Source: Ditylenchus dipsaci (Eukaryota; Nematoda; Chromadorea; Rhabditida; Anguinidae). From it: 64,000 nt of DNA. The stretch lies in NCBI GenBank assembly GCA_004194705.1, contig SADC01001176.1, forward strand, positions 124,001 to 188,000, given 5' to 3'. This document shows positions 10,505 to 21,455 of the stretch, piece after piece (the stretch's first letter is position 1; each line of letters opens with the position of its first letter). Below the pieces are notes generated by a model, which was not told the origin of the DNA, made no database searches, and was given only the letters and a program-made list of their open reading frames with translations. The translations under genes were made by a program, and so were the position numbers.

Positions 10505-10865
10505 ACTGGATAATCTATGCACCAACCGAACCAAGTGGTCGTCCAATTGTTTCGAATTTTTTTCACTTTTTCCTGTTCCAAAATCTATTTTCTGGACTAA
10601 CTAGGGCATGCTGAAGATGGTTTGATAGTGGTAAAATTTTTGTTTTGTAGTGTATTTTTTGAGTTTTGGTAAAATCGAGTTTTGGTGAAATCAATTATTT
10701 CCCAATAGTCAAAAATACGATACAAAACCTTATTTTACTATTATCAAGCTATCTTCAGCATTCACAAGTTAGTCCAGAAAACAGGTTTTGGAACATGAAA
10801 AATGTAAAAAAATTGCACCAAGTGGACGACCACTTGGTTTGGTTGGTGCATGGATTATCCAGTAG
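10505..10865. mobile_element. Palindromic element with CATGCTGAAGATGGTTTGA arms
   Basis: The left arm (GGATAATCTATGCACCAACC ... GCTGAAGATGGTTTGA) and right arm are inverse copies around a centre near 10680. A diverged relative lies at 62575-62850, and a shorter one at 50930-51065 shares only the tip idea. Target duplication not resolved. Confidence 0.6.
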
Positions 10866-11615
10866 AACTGAGGTTGGATTATAGAAAGACATTTTAATTT
10901 ATTGGAGTTCCTCATACTTCTCCGGCTGGGTACCTCCGAGCAAATCCAAGACGGTTTGTAGGTGGTGGATTGTTCCTATTCCTCTATGAAGCCATTCATA
11001 CATTCAGGTATCTCAAACGTCCTAAACCATATCTGGGTACCCAACATCAGAAACAGAAACCGTCCATTTTTTAGGTGCCGTCCACGACGGGACAGGGACC
11101 GGACGGGCACCCACTACGGCCAGTGGATCGAAATAAAATCTCTTTTGAATCAAAAAATTCGTCCCGAGACAAATTTTGAGGGGGAATTTACCGAGGGGCA
11201 ATTTACCTGAGGGGCAATTTACCTGAGGGGCAATTTACCTGAGGGGCAATTTACCTGAGGGCAATTTACCGAGGGGCAATTTACCGAGGGGCAATTTGAA
11301 GAGGGGCAATTTACCTAGAGCCGGTTCTGAGCCATTCAAGTCAGTTTTGTGACTATAAAACTCGGATTCCCGCAAAATTTACTGCAGTATTTCACTAAAA
11401 ATTCAAATTTAGTGGGATAAATGAATAATTTGTTGGAGTCAATCAGTAATTTAACGGGGTAAAATAATTTTAGCCGTAGGAAAAATCCTCAGCTACAACT
11501 TTGTCCCAAAAAATTAAAATATTGATAAAAAAATAATGAAAAAAAGCTTCCAAAGTTAACGAGAGGCAAAAAAGGGGTGCCCAGCACTGGTTTTGTGATG
11601 AGGTTACTTGGGCCT

Positions 11616-11991
11616 ACGGATGTGCACGGGCCGTTTTACGGGCTTTTCTCTCGATTTTATTATCCATCTTTTTTATTTCGTAAATAGGCAAGTTATATGT
11701 CATTTGAAAGCTAGGATTCAGTACTATCTTTCTACAAGACTCGAGTCGCGAATTCAACTTTTTGTAATGACGGGCCGCGACGGGCCATGAAAAAAGACCA
11801 AAAATTGAGATTTCGGTCTTTTTTCACGCCCCGTCATTACAAAAAGTTACAAATGCACGGCCGGAGTCTTGTAGGAAGATACTACTGCATCTTAGCTTTG
11901 AAATGACATATAAATTGCATATTTTCAAAAAAAAAGATGGATAATAAAATCGAGATAAAAAGCACGTAAAACGGCCCGTGCACATCCACGG
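11616..11991. mobile_element. hAT-like palindromic MITE with GGATGTGCACGGGCCG tips
   Basis: Flanked by TTGGGCCT (11608-11615 and 11992-11999), 8 bp. The arms of about 185 bp are near-inverse copies and contain ATAATAAAATCGAGA near the tips and TAATGACGGG(C)CG near the centre. Tips of this kind are typical of hAT elements. Confidence 0.75.
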
Positions 11992-12045
11992 TTGGGCCTC
12001 TTTCAGTGCTCTAAGAATTTAAAATTAAGATTTTTCAAAAGCAAC

Positions 12046-12223
12046 CTTGTGAAATAGGCAAAGAGAAGCTTTGCTGTTCCTCCAGATCAGCAGCATTGAG
12101 CTCAAGCACGGGTATCCTCCACACTCATCAGTCTTCCTGCTGACTGTCACTGAGAGGATTCGAGGATGCACTTTGGTCCATTGTAGGTGGTCTTCGGATA
12201 GCTTGAAAATTTCCGCCGAAAAT
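12046..12223 (-). CDS. Candidate internal exon, Cys-containing, unassigned
   Basis: After a TTGCAG acceptor the minus strand is open for about 58 codons to a possible GTTGCT donor. The text includes LSEDHLQWTKVHPRILS and KTDECGGYPCLSS. A Cys spacing after VHP loosely recalls the propeller-to-EGF junction of LDL-receptor-like proteins. A possible upstream exon lies at about 12397-12342 (AAAATAG acceptor, AAAG|GTGAAG donor) and joins in frame. Weak evidence; it could be a decayed gene. Confidence 0.3.
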
Positions 12224-12506
12224 CTGCAAATTGCTTTGCTAAATTTCCTAAATTATCTCAACTTTTCTATTCCCAATTTAGAAATTCAAAAAATTGCAGT
12301 GAGTGTGTAATTCGAAATTCCATTTTCAGATTGGCGAAACAACAAAACTCTTCACCTTTTGGAATCGTCTTTCTCAATGGATTTGACCTTTTTTTCGGGA
12401 CGCCGAATCTATTTTATTTTGGAAATTCAACTTCAACTTTTTGTTTCGCTTCAAATGACAATAAGCACGACATAAAATGACATTTTTACTTAAAAATATA
12501 AAAATT

Positions 12507-12920
12507 GTTTGCGCCAAAAATCTTAGCCAGAACCGTTACATTTTTAATTAATTAGCTTGCTACATATAGTTTTTCTAACTAATTTTGTGGATATTCTTAT
12601 TTACTAGTTTATAATCAAATTAATGCTAGAGAGCTGGGCTACATTTGGAGTATGAGGTTTTAAATGACCGTATTTGTAAAATTCACTTAAAACCCTAAAT
12701 TTCCGGAATCCTGGACGTTTTTTGAGAACTTTTGGGTTTTTTAGTAAATTTTATGCTCAAAATGTAGCCCTTCTCTCTGGCATCAATTTGAGTATTAACT
12801 TGTAGATGAGAATATTGATGAAATCACTTAGAAAACCCGCATGTAGCAAGCTTATTATAAATGTAACGGTTCTGGCTATAACGAGTTTTGGCGCAAACAA
12901 TTTGGGCGCAAACGAGGTAG
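12507..12920. mobile_element. Palindromic element with TTTGCGCCAAAAATC tips
   Basis: The left arm begins GTTTGCGCCAAAAATC and the right arm ends TTTTGGCGCAAAC. AACCGTTACATTT and TAGCTTGCTACATA recur inverted in the other arm. A truncated copy of its left end lies at 60465-60548. An AGAGAGCTGGGCTACATTT block sits near the centre. Confidence 0.65.
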
Positions 12921-14487
12921 AGCCGGTTTTTTTGTTCGAAAATTTTCATTCGTAACCCAGTTCTGACCTGCAAGAAGCATTTCCCTTGATGGGAAAAAAG
13001 GAGGCCACATCCAAACACTTATTGTAATGACAAGCACTAGTGGTGCAAGAAAAAGCGCCACCCATTCATCCAGTACTGATCCAACCGTTTAAATATCACT
13101 ATAAATTCCTATAGCGCAATACAGCTTAGATCCAATAAATTAAATAGGCCAGAAGCCAGGCAATTACTGGTGGTTTATCCTTCAATTGTTCATTCCAACC
13201 TAAAGTCAGCCACTTAAAATTCGGTTTTTTAGAGGGTTAGCAAAACCAAGAGGGCACTCTGCATACTCCCTCCCCCATATTAAAACAACAAAAAGTGGGT
13301 TGAGCCAGCAGCAGAGGCACCCTCTCGAAAGAGCAAGCCAAAATTTTATAATCCAATAAAATAAATATGGGCATGGGAGTGTGCCGGAGAATGGACCCTA
13401 CCTATTTCGGCATCTTCTTGCTTTTTGCCCCTTCCCACCCAAAGTAGTTGTGGGAGTGAGAGGCAGGAGGGTGTCAAGAGGAGGAGAGGGGCCACCTTCA
13501 CGGCTAAATGGTTGCACTGCCACCTAGGCAGGGCGGTGAGTCAATAATACACACAATGTGCAACACTTCCCAATGCATGGGTATAGGGCCGAAAAGCTGC
13601 TTTGCATGGCCTTTTGCACACTAAACAATACTTGGCTCTAAACCTGTCTTTTAAAATTCTGATTGAATTGAAGGGGTTGGCCAACATACAAGACTTGGCC
13701 ATAGGAAAAAATAAAATAGACAACAATACCGTATTTGCTGCAGTTACGCCTCTACGCAATCCTTCCATTGTATATCACAGCTTCGCCCATATATCGAGAT
13801 TGATTGTGCCACAATGAAAATGTGGAGTGCGAAGTCAGCGAAATTTCTTTACATTTTCTGATTGCTGAGATCTATATTTTATCATTTAAATTTACATACA
13901 AAAGAAACTTTTACGTAAAAAACCGGAAAAGGGGGAAGTCAGGAGCTTCAATTCCATTATTATGAGCCAAAATTTAAGAGCTCCAGGTAGTCAAAGACTT
14001 CGCACTTCGACTCCACCTGTATTGCGGCCACCTGATTAATCCAATTTTTGATTAAAAGTTTTGTGACAATTGAAATTTTACGTTTCCTGAAAATAAAATT
14101 AATGGCCTGTCTAAGAACAAAATCGACACTTTTTCTTAACCAGACTGCAAATTTAGAGCCACTCTATCTTTCAAGGTCACAGTTATCATATGAGAATGCA
14201 AATAAGAACCTAAAAAAATTTCTTGTGGTCAACTAAAACAAAGGTCGACATTGGTTTGTAAAAGGACTCTTCCCAAGGGGACCTCGTGTAAGGACCCATA
14301 AATCATAAAAACTAGACCGCCCGTCAATCGCCAAGTCCAACCCAATGCTTTGGACACTCTAAGCGAAACAAAAAAACACATTTTTCACGATAACAACTTT
14401 ATTAACGAGAACAATATGAGAACATAACGACACATTTGCATATTTCCTACAATCTTTCTGTGATTCAGCACAGATCTTCAGCGGCTC
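12921..14487. other. Gene-poor stretch
   Basis: Near 12968-13080 the minus strand has a hydrophobic open stretch (VALFLAPLVLVITISVWMW) ending at a possible donor, perhaps one membrane-segment exon, but it joins no neighbour in frame. Positions 13240-13530 are purine/GC-richer. Otherwise nothing recognisable; the TFIIS 3' UTR probably ends near the AATAAAG motif (minus strand) around 14395. Confidence 0.35.
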
Positions 14488-16256
14488 TCAATTGAATTTC
14501 CATCTAAATAAGCAAATATTTGTTCGTTAAATTAACAGATCCCAACCAACCTGTTGCCACAGTCTCGGCAGAACACGTAAGTCTGAAAAATCAGTCTCAC
14601 TTTATATCCCAAAAAAGGCAGCTTACGCACCGTCATAGGCCTAACAATGAGAATAATGCCAAAAAAGCAAAGACGAAAACTTACTCGTCGGCACTTCGTG
14701 TCTGGACTTGATTATATGTGCAGTTTTTATTGCGACATTTGCCACTAAATTGTACAAGAAGTTAAACCGAATTATTCGAGTCTTCTGCAAAAATCATCTG
14801 ATTTCAAAGTTTGAGATATTTGGTCGACCACTCCCTTCATCGAAAAGGATTATGGTATGGAAACCAAGTTAACCGTTTTTTGTTTTCAGTCATAAGTAAT
14901 TTCCAATGTGAGACCTAGGCTTTCAACTACGGCTTTTAAGGCTTTCCTTTGACCCTTGAAACAAAGAAGTTGGACGGGCCACTCAACTCCAGAAATTTCG
15001 AACTCGCTAATATGGCACTTCTGTAAAAAAAAAAGAACTCCGAAAAAACTTTCTTGCTTTCTTCGGACAAATTTCAACTTTGAAATAACTATAGGTAAAA
15101 GATGTAACTGAATTGTTGTCTCTAAAATCTGAATTCTCGCCCCTTATTAATTATTTATTGCCCCTTTCCCAAACTTCGAATAAAAAAACTGAAATCCTGC
15201 TCTTTTTTCTGAAATGTTGCCTTTTTTTATCAAAATCAGGTAAATTCCTCCGATTATTCATCGAAGGCGCAAAATCGGAGAAATTTACCCGATTTTGATT
15301 AAAAAGGACAAGATTTCAGTTTTTTTATTTGAAATTTGAAAAAGGGGAAAGAAATAAAAAGAAATAATTAAAAAGGGGCAAGAATTCAGACTCTAGGGGT
15401 AACATTTCAACTTGATCCCCAGCTAAATAAGGGTTGATTTCATAAATTTCTGCTATAACTATAACCAAAGCTTCCAGAAAACGTTGGCGTACACTTATTA
15501 TGTATTCATGTTAGTCTCCTGGAGTGCTGTCATAGAAGCAGAAGACAGAAATTTCCGAAAGTTTGAAATTTTTGCGAAGGGTTTAAAATCCTCTGCACAT
15601 CTCACTTAAGCCAAAATTTCAAACATACCAGCGAAACATATCCGAAGGCTAAAATCAAGCAAATAATTTCTCTCAACTCATTCTCGAAAATGTTACCGTT
15701 CCCTCATTAATCGACATCTTGTGCTCCTCAATAGATTCTTTGGAAAGCTTCTCGCGCGTCTTTTTCATGTCATCAGATGCCTGAAAAAAACCAGATGTCA
15801 CAGGTGCATAAGACACAACAATATAATCACCATTTCTTGAGCAGTCATAACGGCGAATTTCTCGGCAGTTACAGCGCCACTCAGCAGATTTTCTCTGAGA
15901 GCCGGATTCTTCTTGTCACGCAGATTGAACACACGAGATCGGAGTGCAGTCTTGTACTTCTCCCCAGTGCCATGATGGACTTCGAACAGAACTGTTTCAA
16001 TTTTCGAAGAAAGAGCTTCCGGATCGTAACAGCAGGCACTTTTGTCTGGCAGGTCAGCGACTCGAAAAGCATTAGCCAACATCTGAATAGACAGCTAAAT
16101 GGCTAAAAAAGTGGAAAAAAGAGCTACCTCGACACTTTTTTCTCGTAGCTAAATGAAACAAATAAAATAAATAGTGTCAAGTGTTTTGATAGCAACCTCT
16201 GAAACGCCGTTTTGACTGGCTGTGGAACTTCGTCGTGCACCTTTAGATGTGTCCAT
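14488..16256 (-). CDS. TFIIS: TFIIS-like transcription elongation factor (no N-terminal domain seen)
   Basis: Nine minus-strand exons keep one frame for 184 residues: 16256-16197, 16148-16128, 16082-15831, 15780-15697, 15648-15629, 14744-14685, 14640-14631, 14582-14551, 14503-14488. Residues 28-139 match the TFIIS central domain that binds the polymerase (RSRVFNLRDKKNPALRENLL, AEKFAVMTAQEMASDDM). The C-terminus is the zinc ribbon: CGKCRNKNC, then QTRSADEPMTTYVFC and RDCGNRWKFN. The catalytic acidic pair (Asp-Glu in RSADEP) and all four Cys are present. It promotes transcript cleavage by arrested RNA polymerase II in the nucleus. The usual N-terminal LW domain is missing; either upstream exons lie outside this model (a TTTTCAG acceptor sits about 40 bp before the ATG) or this is a short paralogue. 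Exon 7 is only 10 bp. Intron 5 is 884 bp and holds a palindrome. Confidence 0.9.
14886..15020 (-). CDS. Possible alternative terminal exon inside TFIIS intron 5
   Basis: After a strong acceptor (T-run then ACAG) the minus strand is open for 44 codons, KCHISEFEISGVEWPVQ to a TGA after LTLEITYD. It does not resemble the zinc ribbon it would replace, so it may be an alternative 3' exon, a nested gene fragment or chance. Not recognised. Confidence 0.2.
   Translation of the reverse strand, partial: KCHISEFEISGVEWPVQLLCFKGQRKALKAVVESLGLTLEITYD
15110..15410. repeat. Imperfect palindrome in TFIIS intron 5
   Basis: Segments around 15130-15235 (AAAATCTGAATTCTCGCCCC, AAAAACTGAAATCCTG) return inverted at 15270-15400. 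The centre is near 15255. Probably an old MITE. Confidence 0.55.
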
Positions 16257-16611
16257 TCTCAAATAGCGCAATTGGCCTAGGCAAGGACGTCGTAAACTGA
16301 AAAGATGCCATCAAAGAGTATTGGAGGGTTTTAAGGGGGGGACTTCATATGAGCTTCGCCTTAGTCACAGAATCGACTACCACTGTGTGCAAACCCTATT
16401 TTTTATACTTTCTTTTATCCACAAGTTTGAAGATCCTCACACTCCTATCTATCTCACAAGATCATCACAGAGTTTCACACTTACAATAACTGATTTACAG
16501 GCCAAAATAGGCTAAATTTTTGAAAATCGATGGATTTTAGGGTTTTTCTTTGTCTCCTTTGCTTGATATTTTATGACTTTTTTCGGAGCAACAGAACCTT
16601 TGGGGCCCCAC

Positions 16612-17082
16612 CATGGATGTCAAAAGCGTTAAAATTTGGCTTTTTTAACGCTTTTTAGTCTTTTTAGTCTTTTTAACGCTTTTTAGTCTCAGTGGATTAA
16701 AATAATAAGAAACAGGTTTTCCGGCCAGCTAGTTACCGGGAAAGTAAGCTAGAGAGTTGGGCTAGCTTGTCGGAAAAAATTTCAGTCTTAACCTTAGCCG
16801 AGTGTTTTTTTCAATTATCATTATTTTTAGTTTTTTTAACGCTTTGAGGGATGTCAAAAGCGTTAAAAAAACTAAAAACAATGATAATTGAAAAAAACAT
16901 CCGGCTAAGGTTAAGGCTAAAAATTTTTTTCGATAAGCTAGCCCAACTCTCTAGCTTACTTTGCCGGTAACTAGCTGGCCGGAAAACCTGTTTCTTATTA
17001 TTTTAATCAACTGAGACTAAAAAGCGTTAAAAAGACTAAAAAGCGTTAAAAAGGCTAAATTTTAACGCTTTTGACATCCATG
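16612..17082. mobile_element. Palindromic hAT-like element with CATGGATGTCAAAAGCG tips
   Basis: Flanked by GGCCCCAC (16604-16611 and 17083-17090); 9 bp (GGGCCCCAC) also fits. The arms of about 230 bp are inverse copies and contain AACGCTTTTTAGTC repeats and a TAGAGAGTTGGGCTAGC block. It has split an older palindromic repeat related to 23598-23743. Confidence 0.75.
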
Positions 17083-17325
17083 GGCCCCACTCGCCAGAAC
17101 CAAAGGGGTCCCAGTCATTTTAAATTTCGAATTTTAACCCCTGTTACACTATTCAATCACTTTTCTTGGCAGGACCATATTTTTTTTACTAAACTAGGGA
17201 ATACAAGACTATATAAGGGATTTTTCAGCGTCCAATTATCAATCTGCGCTTTTGTTCTGCTTGGAGTCTGCTGCTCGCTGTCTGCTTTGCTCTCATCAAG
17301 TCGTCAAATTATCTGTGCAAAAGAA

Positions 17326-18609
17326 ATGCCGAATCCATCCGCTAAAGAAGATATGTGGGCTTTTCAGGTTTGTAGTTTTTGAATTTCGTAATGACTGGCC
17401 AATAATTTCTTTATTACAGAAGATTGGTTCGCCATTTCCGGAAATGCCAGTCAAGGTGATTGGTCAGCAAAACATGTACGTCGCTCTGTGGTACAAGCAT
17501 GGAAAGCCAATTCATGGTCGTGCCTGGAACAACGGTGGAGTCGTCGAGTGCAGTTTACCCTACAAGGCAGCCGAATTGACTGGAGCCAAGGATCTTGGTG
17601 GGCAAATTCAGGTGCGCTTAATATATTCTCTCATCAGTCTGATTCTATGACTTTTTTTATTCAGGTGCTTCAATACAAGGGAAATCATAACTCGCTTGGC
17701 TACTGGTACAGCTGGATCAAGTACTCTGAACGCTTCGACAAGTCAGATGAACGCCAGCTGCTGAAGTGTGGGGACTCGCTGCCAATTCTCTGGAACAGTC
17801 GCACCGAAGGATCGCTGCTTGGCTACTTGGACAGCCAGACAGAAATTGCTGGATTCTCTCATGACAAGCTCGCCGAACAAATTTCGGGGTTTAAGCTTAA
17901 CGACATGCTCATCATTGTCCGTGAACTCAAGGAGGTTGGTTTATTCTTGTCTTTCATTTTGATTTAATCATTATTTTCATAGGACCACCTGGATGCGTGT
18001 GTCGAAATTGCCGATCCGATGTCATTGGTGTGCCTGAAATGAATGCCCATTGGTGTGATTTCCGAACTGGTGACGTCTTTCCGATTGGCAAGGCTGTCCG
18101 TGCACTCAATCGATCTCTGCAAACCGTGCTGGTGAAAATCCCAATCAGTACGTCGCTCTCTGGTACCAATCTGGGGAACCTGTGATGGGCCGTGTCTGGA
18201 ACGAAGGTGGGAAGATTGCAGCTTGCTTCTCTTGGGGTGGACACGAATATAGAAAGAACATTGGATCGCTTCAGGTATGTCTTTTATTCTCTCGTGTCCT
18301 AACACGCTATCATAAATGAATTCAGATCCTGATTGAGTGTACTTCCTATGACTACGAGTGGCGTTCATTCCCTGAAGCAGCCAAGTTCGGTGACAAGGAG
18401 TGGCATCCAGTGCAAGTAAACCATCGCAAGGGAGACATCTCGCCAGGAGTTCTGATGGTTGATGGCAAAGAGCTTCTGGGAAGGTTGATTTGCGCAACGA
18501 ATTCGCTTCTGCTGGAACTGCTGGTGCCGAAAAATCGCTGGTTGGTCCTGCTGTCCATTCGTGCAAAGTGCTGTGCCGCAGAGCCAAACCTGGATGCAAG
18601 TTCGACTAG
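17326..18609 (+). pseudogene. Two-repeat cytosolic protein of unknown function, frame broken by small indels
   Basis: Exons: 17326-17367, 17420-17611, 17665-17934, 17983-18274, 18326-18609. The first half includes [20 protein letters not shown] and LGGQIQVLQYKGNH; the second repeats the plan with YVALWYQSGEPVMGRVWNEG. The end reads PAVHSCKVLCRRAKPGCKFD then TAG. About 360 residues would result. The frame is lost in an A-run near 18139, in GGAAGG near 18482 (one base missing each), and exon 3 does not join exon 4 in the expected phase. The Trp/Gly pattern in the second half (GDISPGVL, GKELLGK) weakly recalls DM9/DUF3421 repeats; I cannot confirm that. The losses may be sequencing errors or real decay. 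A MULE has inserted 116 bp after the stop. Confidence 0.6.
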
Positions 18610-18613
18610 AGCT

Positions 18614-18662
18614 CTCTCAGAAAAGGGAACAGTCAAGAAACAATTGCCTTGTACTGTCATGT
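18614..18662 (+). repeat. 3' UTR segment duplicated at 22980-23030
   Basis: AACAGTCAAGAAACAATTGC and CTGTCATGTTG recur with few changes at 22980-23030, beyond two MULEs. The downstream copy is followed by AATAAATAAAA. It appears to be a duplication of this gene's 3' end. Confidence 0.65.
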
Positions 18663-18725
18663 TGTTTGTGCGAAAAATTAAACCTGAAGATATTTCTTTT
18701 GAACCAAACTTTTTGTATCTTGAAG

Positions 18726-21381
18726 CGGTACGTGTAAAAAGACTACAACGGCCGAAAGGCTACAACGGCCGAAAGACTACAACTCGAAAGAAAGGGACAA
18801 AAGGCTACAACTCGAAAAAGAGGGGCAAAAGACTACAACTCAATAAAAGGGACAAAAGACTACAACTCAATAAAAAGGGACAAAAGACTACAACTCAAGA
18901 AATTTTTAATTTCTCGCATAAAAACTAGTGAATAGAAGGCCGTTTTTGTGCCATTTCTATTTTTGTGCCATCGTGTCATTTTTGTGTCCTTGTGTCACTT
19001 CTATTTTTGTGCTTTTATTTCTGTCGTATCATATTCTCTTTTTTAGCAAACGTAATGGATGCCAACAATTTCTTGAGAGATGGTCGCCTGAGCTTCGGTG
19101 CTATTGGACAGGCTATGGGCATGGATCAAGCAGCTTTGATGGTATTTCTCCAAAACGCTCTCAACGCAGCTCAACCGCCAGCTGTTCCAGTCGTCGAAGA
19201 GGTGATTGACGATAATAACTTGATTATCAACGACGAAGATGAATCGGAGGAGGAAGACATGGATACAGTATGTAGATTTCAAATTTTTGTCTATTGGCCA
19301 TAGTTTATGTTGCATGATTTAGAATGACATCACTATCGTCAAGTCGCAGAAGGGAACCAACAAAGCCGTCCACCAAGGATTTCAGTTCGTCTCTCAGCGT
19401 AAAAATTTCGATGGTTCGATTCAAGACTGGATGTGTGACAAGCACAAGGCTATCAATGGGTCCTGCGAAGCTCGGCTCCAAACAATTGTCATAAGTAACG
19501 TCTTCAGAAAATTCATTCCGCATGACTTTACTCGGGCGCACAATCACTCAGTCGATCCGATGGCCGTTCCGATCAGCAACATGAAGTCCAGCATGAAGCG
19601 CCGAGCAATTGATACGCGAGAGGTGATTCTAAACTGTTCCTTGATTCAAAAAAGTTTTACTGTTTCAGAACTGAAAGACATCCTCAACTATGAGCTACAA
19701 TTCCAGGATCGCTGGCGGCAGCTCAAAGCCTTAGTGACAGTGCCGTTCGAAAGATGATTCGTCGTCAACGCATCAAAGCAGGAATTCCAGTGGTCGAGGG
19801 CGATGAGGTGCGAGAAATCGATATCCGGAGGCGAGCAAAAAATACACAGACGACAGCGGGCAAGAAGAAGTTTTTGTCCTGGGTGATTCGAAGAAAGAAG
19901 ATCCGGAGAGGTAAAAAATAAGTTTCATTTACATTCTGAACTGTTTTATTGTATTCAGAATTCTTCTGTTCGGTCGCGAGAAGAACACGAGTGGTCGAGT
20001 GAGACGAAGACAGTTTACATGGATGGTTCTTTCAAGATCACACCTGCGCCTTTCTACCAAGTTTGTTTACTCTTTCAAAGCTGTTTGGTGATTGAAACCA
20101 ATATTTATAGGTCTATGCAATCTTGGCAGAAAGAACTTCTCGCGCGGAGAACCGTGGTAAATGGGTCTTCCCGGTGCTCTACGCTCTGCTCAAAAATAAG
20201 TCGCCTGCTGCCTAAAGAAACTCTTCCAGATTATCCGTGAGCTCTGGCCTGACTTCAAACCTACTTCGATTAGTGTGGACTTCGAGATGGCGACTATCCA
20301 GGCGTTGGTTGAAATTTTTCCTGGTTTGTCGTTTTTAAAATCTCTCTCACAAATCTCTCACAAAACAAGACTCACTCATCGCCGCGTGCCTTTTCCATCT
20401 AGTCAAGAATTTCAAGAAGAAGATTGCTGACAGTGGCTTGACCGTCCGCTATCGAATTCCAGAATACTCAATCCGTGCCAGAATGATCATCGCTCTAGCG
20501 TTCGTGCCTCCAGATCAAGTCTTAGCTTGTTACAACAAACTTCGCATTCACTTGCTCGCCTATTCTGAAGATCTCGCTCCAGTTCTTACCTGGATCAAAA
20601 GAAACTATATAGGTAAGTTTCAAATTGTGCTTTGATTGTTCGGTATTTATGGTATTATGTTCAAGGTACTGCAATGCGTCCTGCGATGTTCCCGATCAGA
20701 TGGTGGTCGTGCTACGAGCGAACTCTTGCAGGTGAGGATCGAACCAACAATTTGCTGAGGCCGCTCATCGACGACTCCAGGACGATCTTGGTGTGGATCA
20801 TTCGTCTATTGGCCGCCTTCTTCAAGACCTCAAGAGAATACAGCGCACTCACGACTTTCACTATGAGCAGTAGTTGGCCGGCAAAGCAGCTCCGAAGAAG
20901 CGACAAGTCTATCTGGATGCGGACGCAAGAATTCTCGCCAAGGTCCACCTCTACGATGCTAATTTTTCTGATGTCAATCTTATGAAGTATCTGCGCGGTT
21001 TGGCTTACAATATCGTCATGGACCAATAAAGAAAAATGTTAAACCTCTCACATGTTAGAAATAATTTTTGTTGATTTGTTGTTGTTATCAAATAAATATG
21101 TTTACTGAGTTATTTGTGTAATGATTTAATAAATTTGTTGGCGAATTGCTGGATTAATAATAATGACGATTGCTTTTATGGGTTTGCGGCGCTTTTCCCC
21201 AATTTTACCGAGTTGTAGCCTTTTGTCCCTTTCTTTCGAGTTGTAGTCTTTTGTCCCTTTTTTCGAGTTGTAGTCTTTTGTCCCTTTCTTTCGAGTTGTA
21301 GTCTTTTGTCCCTTTTTTTCGAGTTGTAGCCTTTTGGCCTGTTGTAGCCTTTCGGCCGTTGTAGCCTTTTGTCCGTGTCCG
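18726..21381 (+). mobile_element. MULE with CTACAACTCGAAAG arms and a transposase gene
   Basis: Flanked by the 9-bp duplication ATCTTGAAG (18717-18725 and 21382-21390). Tips are CGGTACGTGTAAAA and, read inward, CGGACACGGACAAAA. The left arm (18735-18900) and right arm (about 21195-21375) are arrays of CTACAACTCGAAAGAAAGGG-type units in opposite orientation. The interior encodes a FLYWCH/MULE transposase. It is the best-preserved coding element in the window. Confidence 0.85.
19055..21029 (+). pseudogene. MULE transposase with FLYWCH-type finger, decayed
   Basis: Starts MDANNFLRDGRLSF after a TTTTTAG acceptor. An acidic linker is followed by a FLYWCH-like finger around 19325-19560 (FQFVSQRKNFDGS, WMCDKHKAINGSCEARLQT, HDFTRAHNHS). 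The catalytic core follows: first Asp in TVYMDGSFKITPAPFYQ (near 20020), second Asp in SVDFEMATIQALVEIFP (near 20270), CLFHL near 20390, and a Glu in TNN-LAEAAHRRLQ (near 20750). The C-terminus is YLRGLAYNIVMDQ and a stop. At least one base is missing near 20212 and another near 20755, and TAG interrupts near 20872, so this copy cannot make a full protein as read. The N-to-C order is typical of nematode MULEs. Confidence 0.75.
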
Positions 21382-21455
21382 ATCTTGAAGGGTGTATTAT
21401 GTATTATGTGTATTATGGTGTATTATGGTGCATTATGGTGTATTATGTATTATGA

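Larger units (their letters stand above)
10006..11322. mobile_element. MULE-type foldback element with GGTAAATTGCCCCTC arms
   Basis: Flanked by the 9-bp duplication GGTTCTGAG (9997-10005 and 11323-11331). Tips are GGGCGGCGGTAAATTG and CAATTTACCTAGAGCC. The arms are arrays of GGTAAATTGCCCCTC (left) and GAGGGGCAATTTACC (right). It has inserted into an older element whose halves remain at about 9930-10005 and 11332-11480. It contains a hAT-like MITE (10118-10239) and a separate palindrome (10505-10865). Confidence 0.8.

Noticed and set aside
13541..13817. Open frames of about 70 codons on both strands
   Set aside because: No start context, splice signal or protein-like pattern; length is within chance expectation.
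15777..16106. Plus-strand open frame of 109 codons
   Set aside because: It is the antisense shadow of the TFIIS central-domain exon (15831-16082).
17954..18660. Minus-strand open frames of up to 211 codons
   Set aside because: They lie antisense to exons 4-5 of the two-repeat gene, whose sense text is conserved and repeats within itself.
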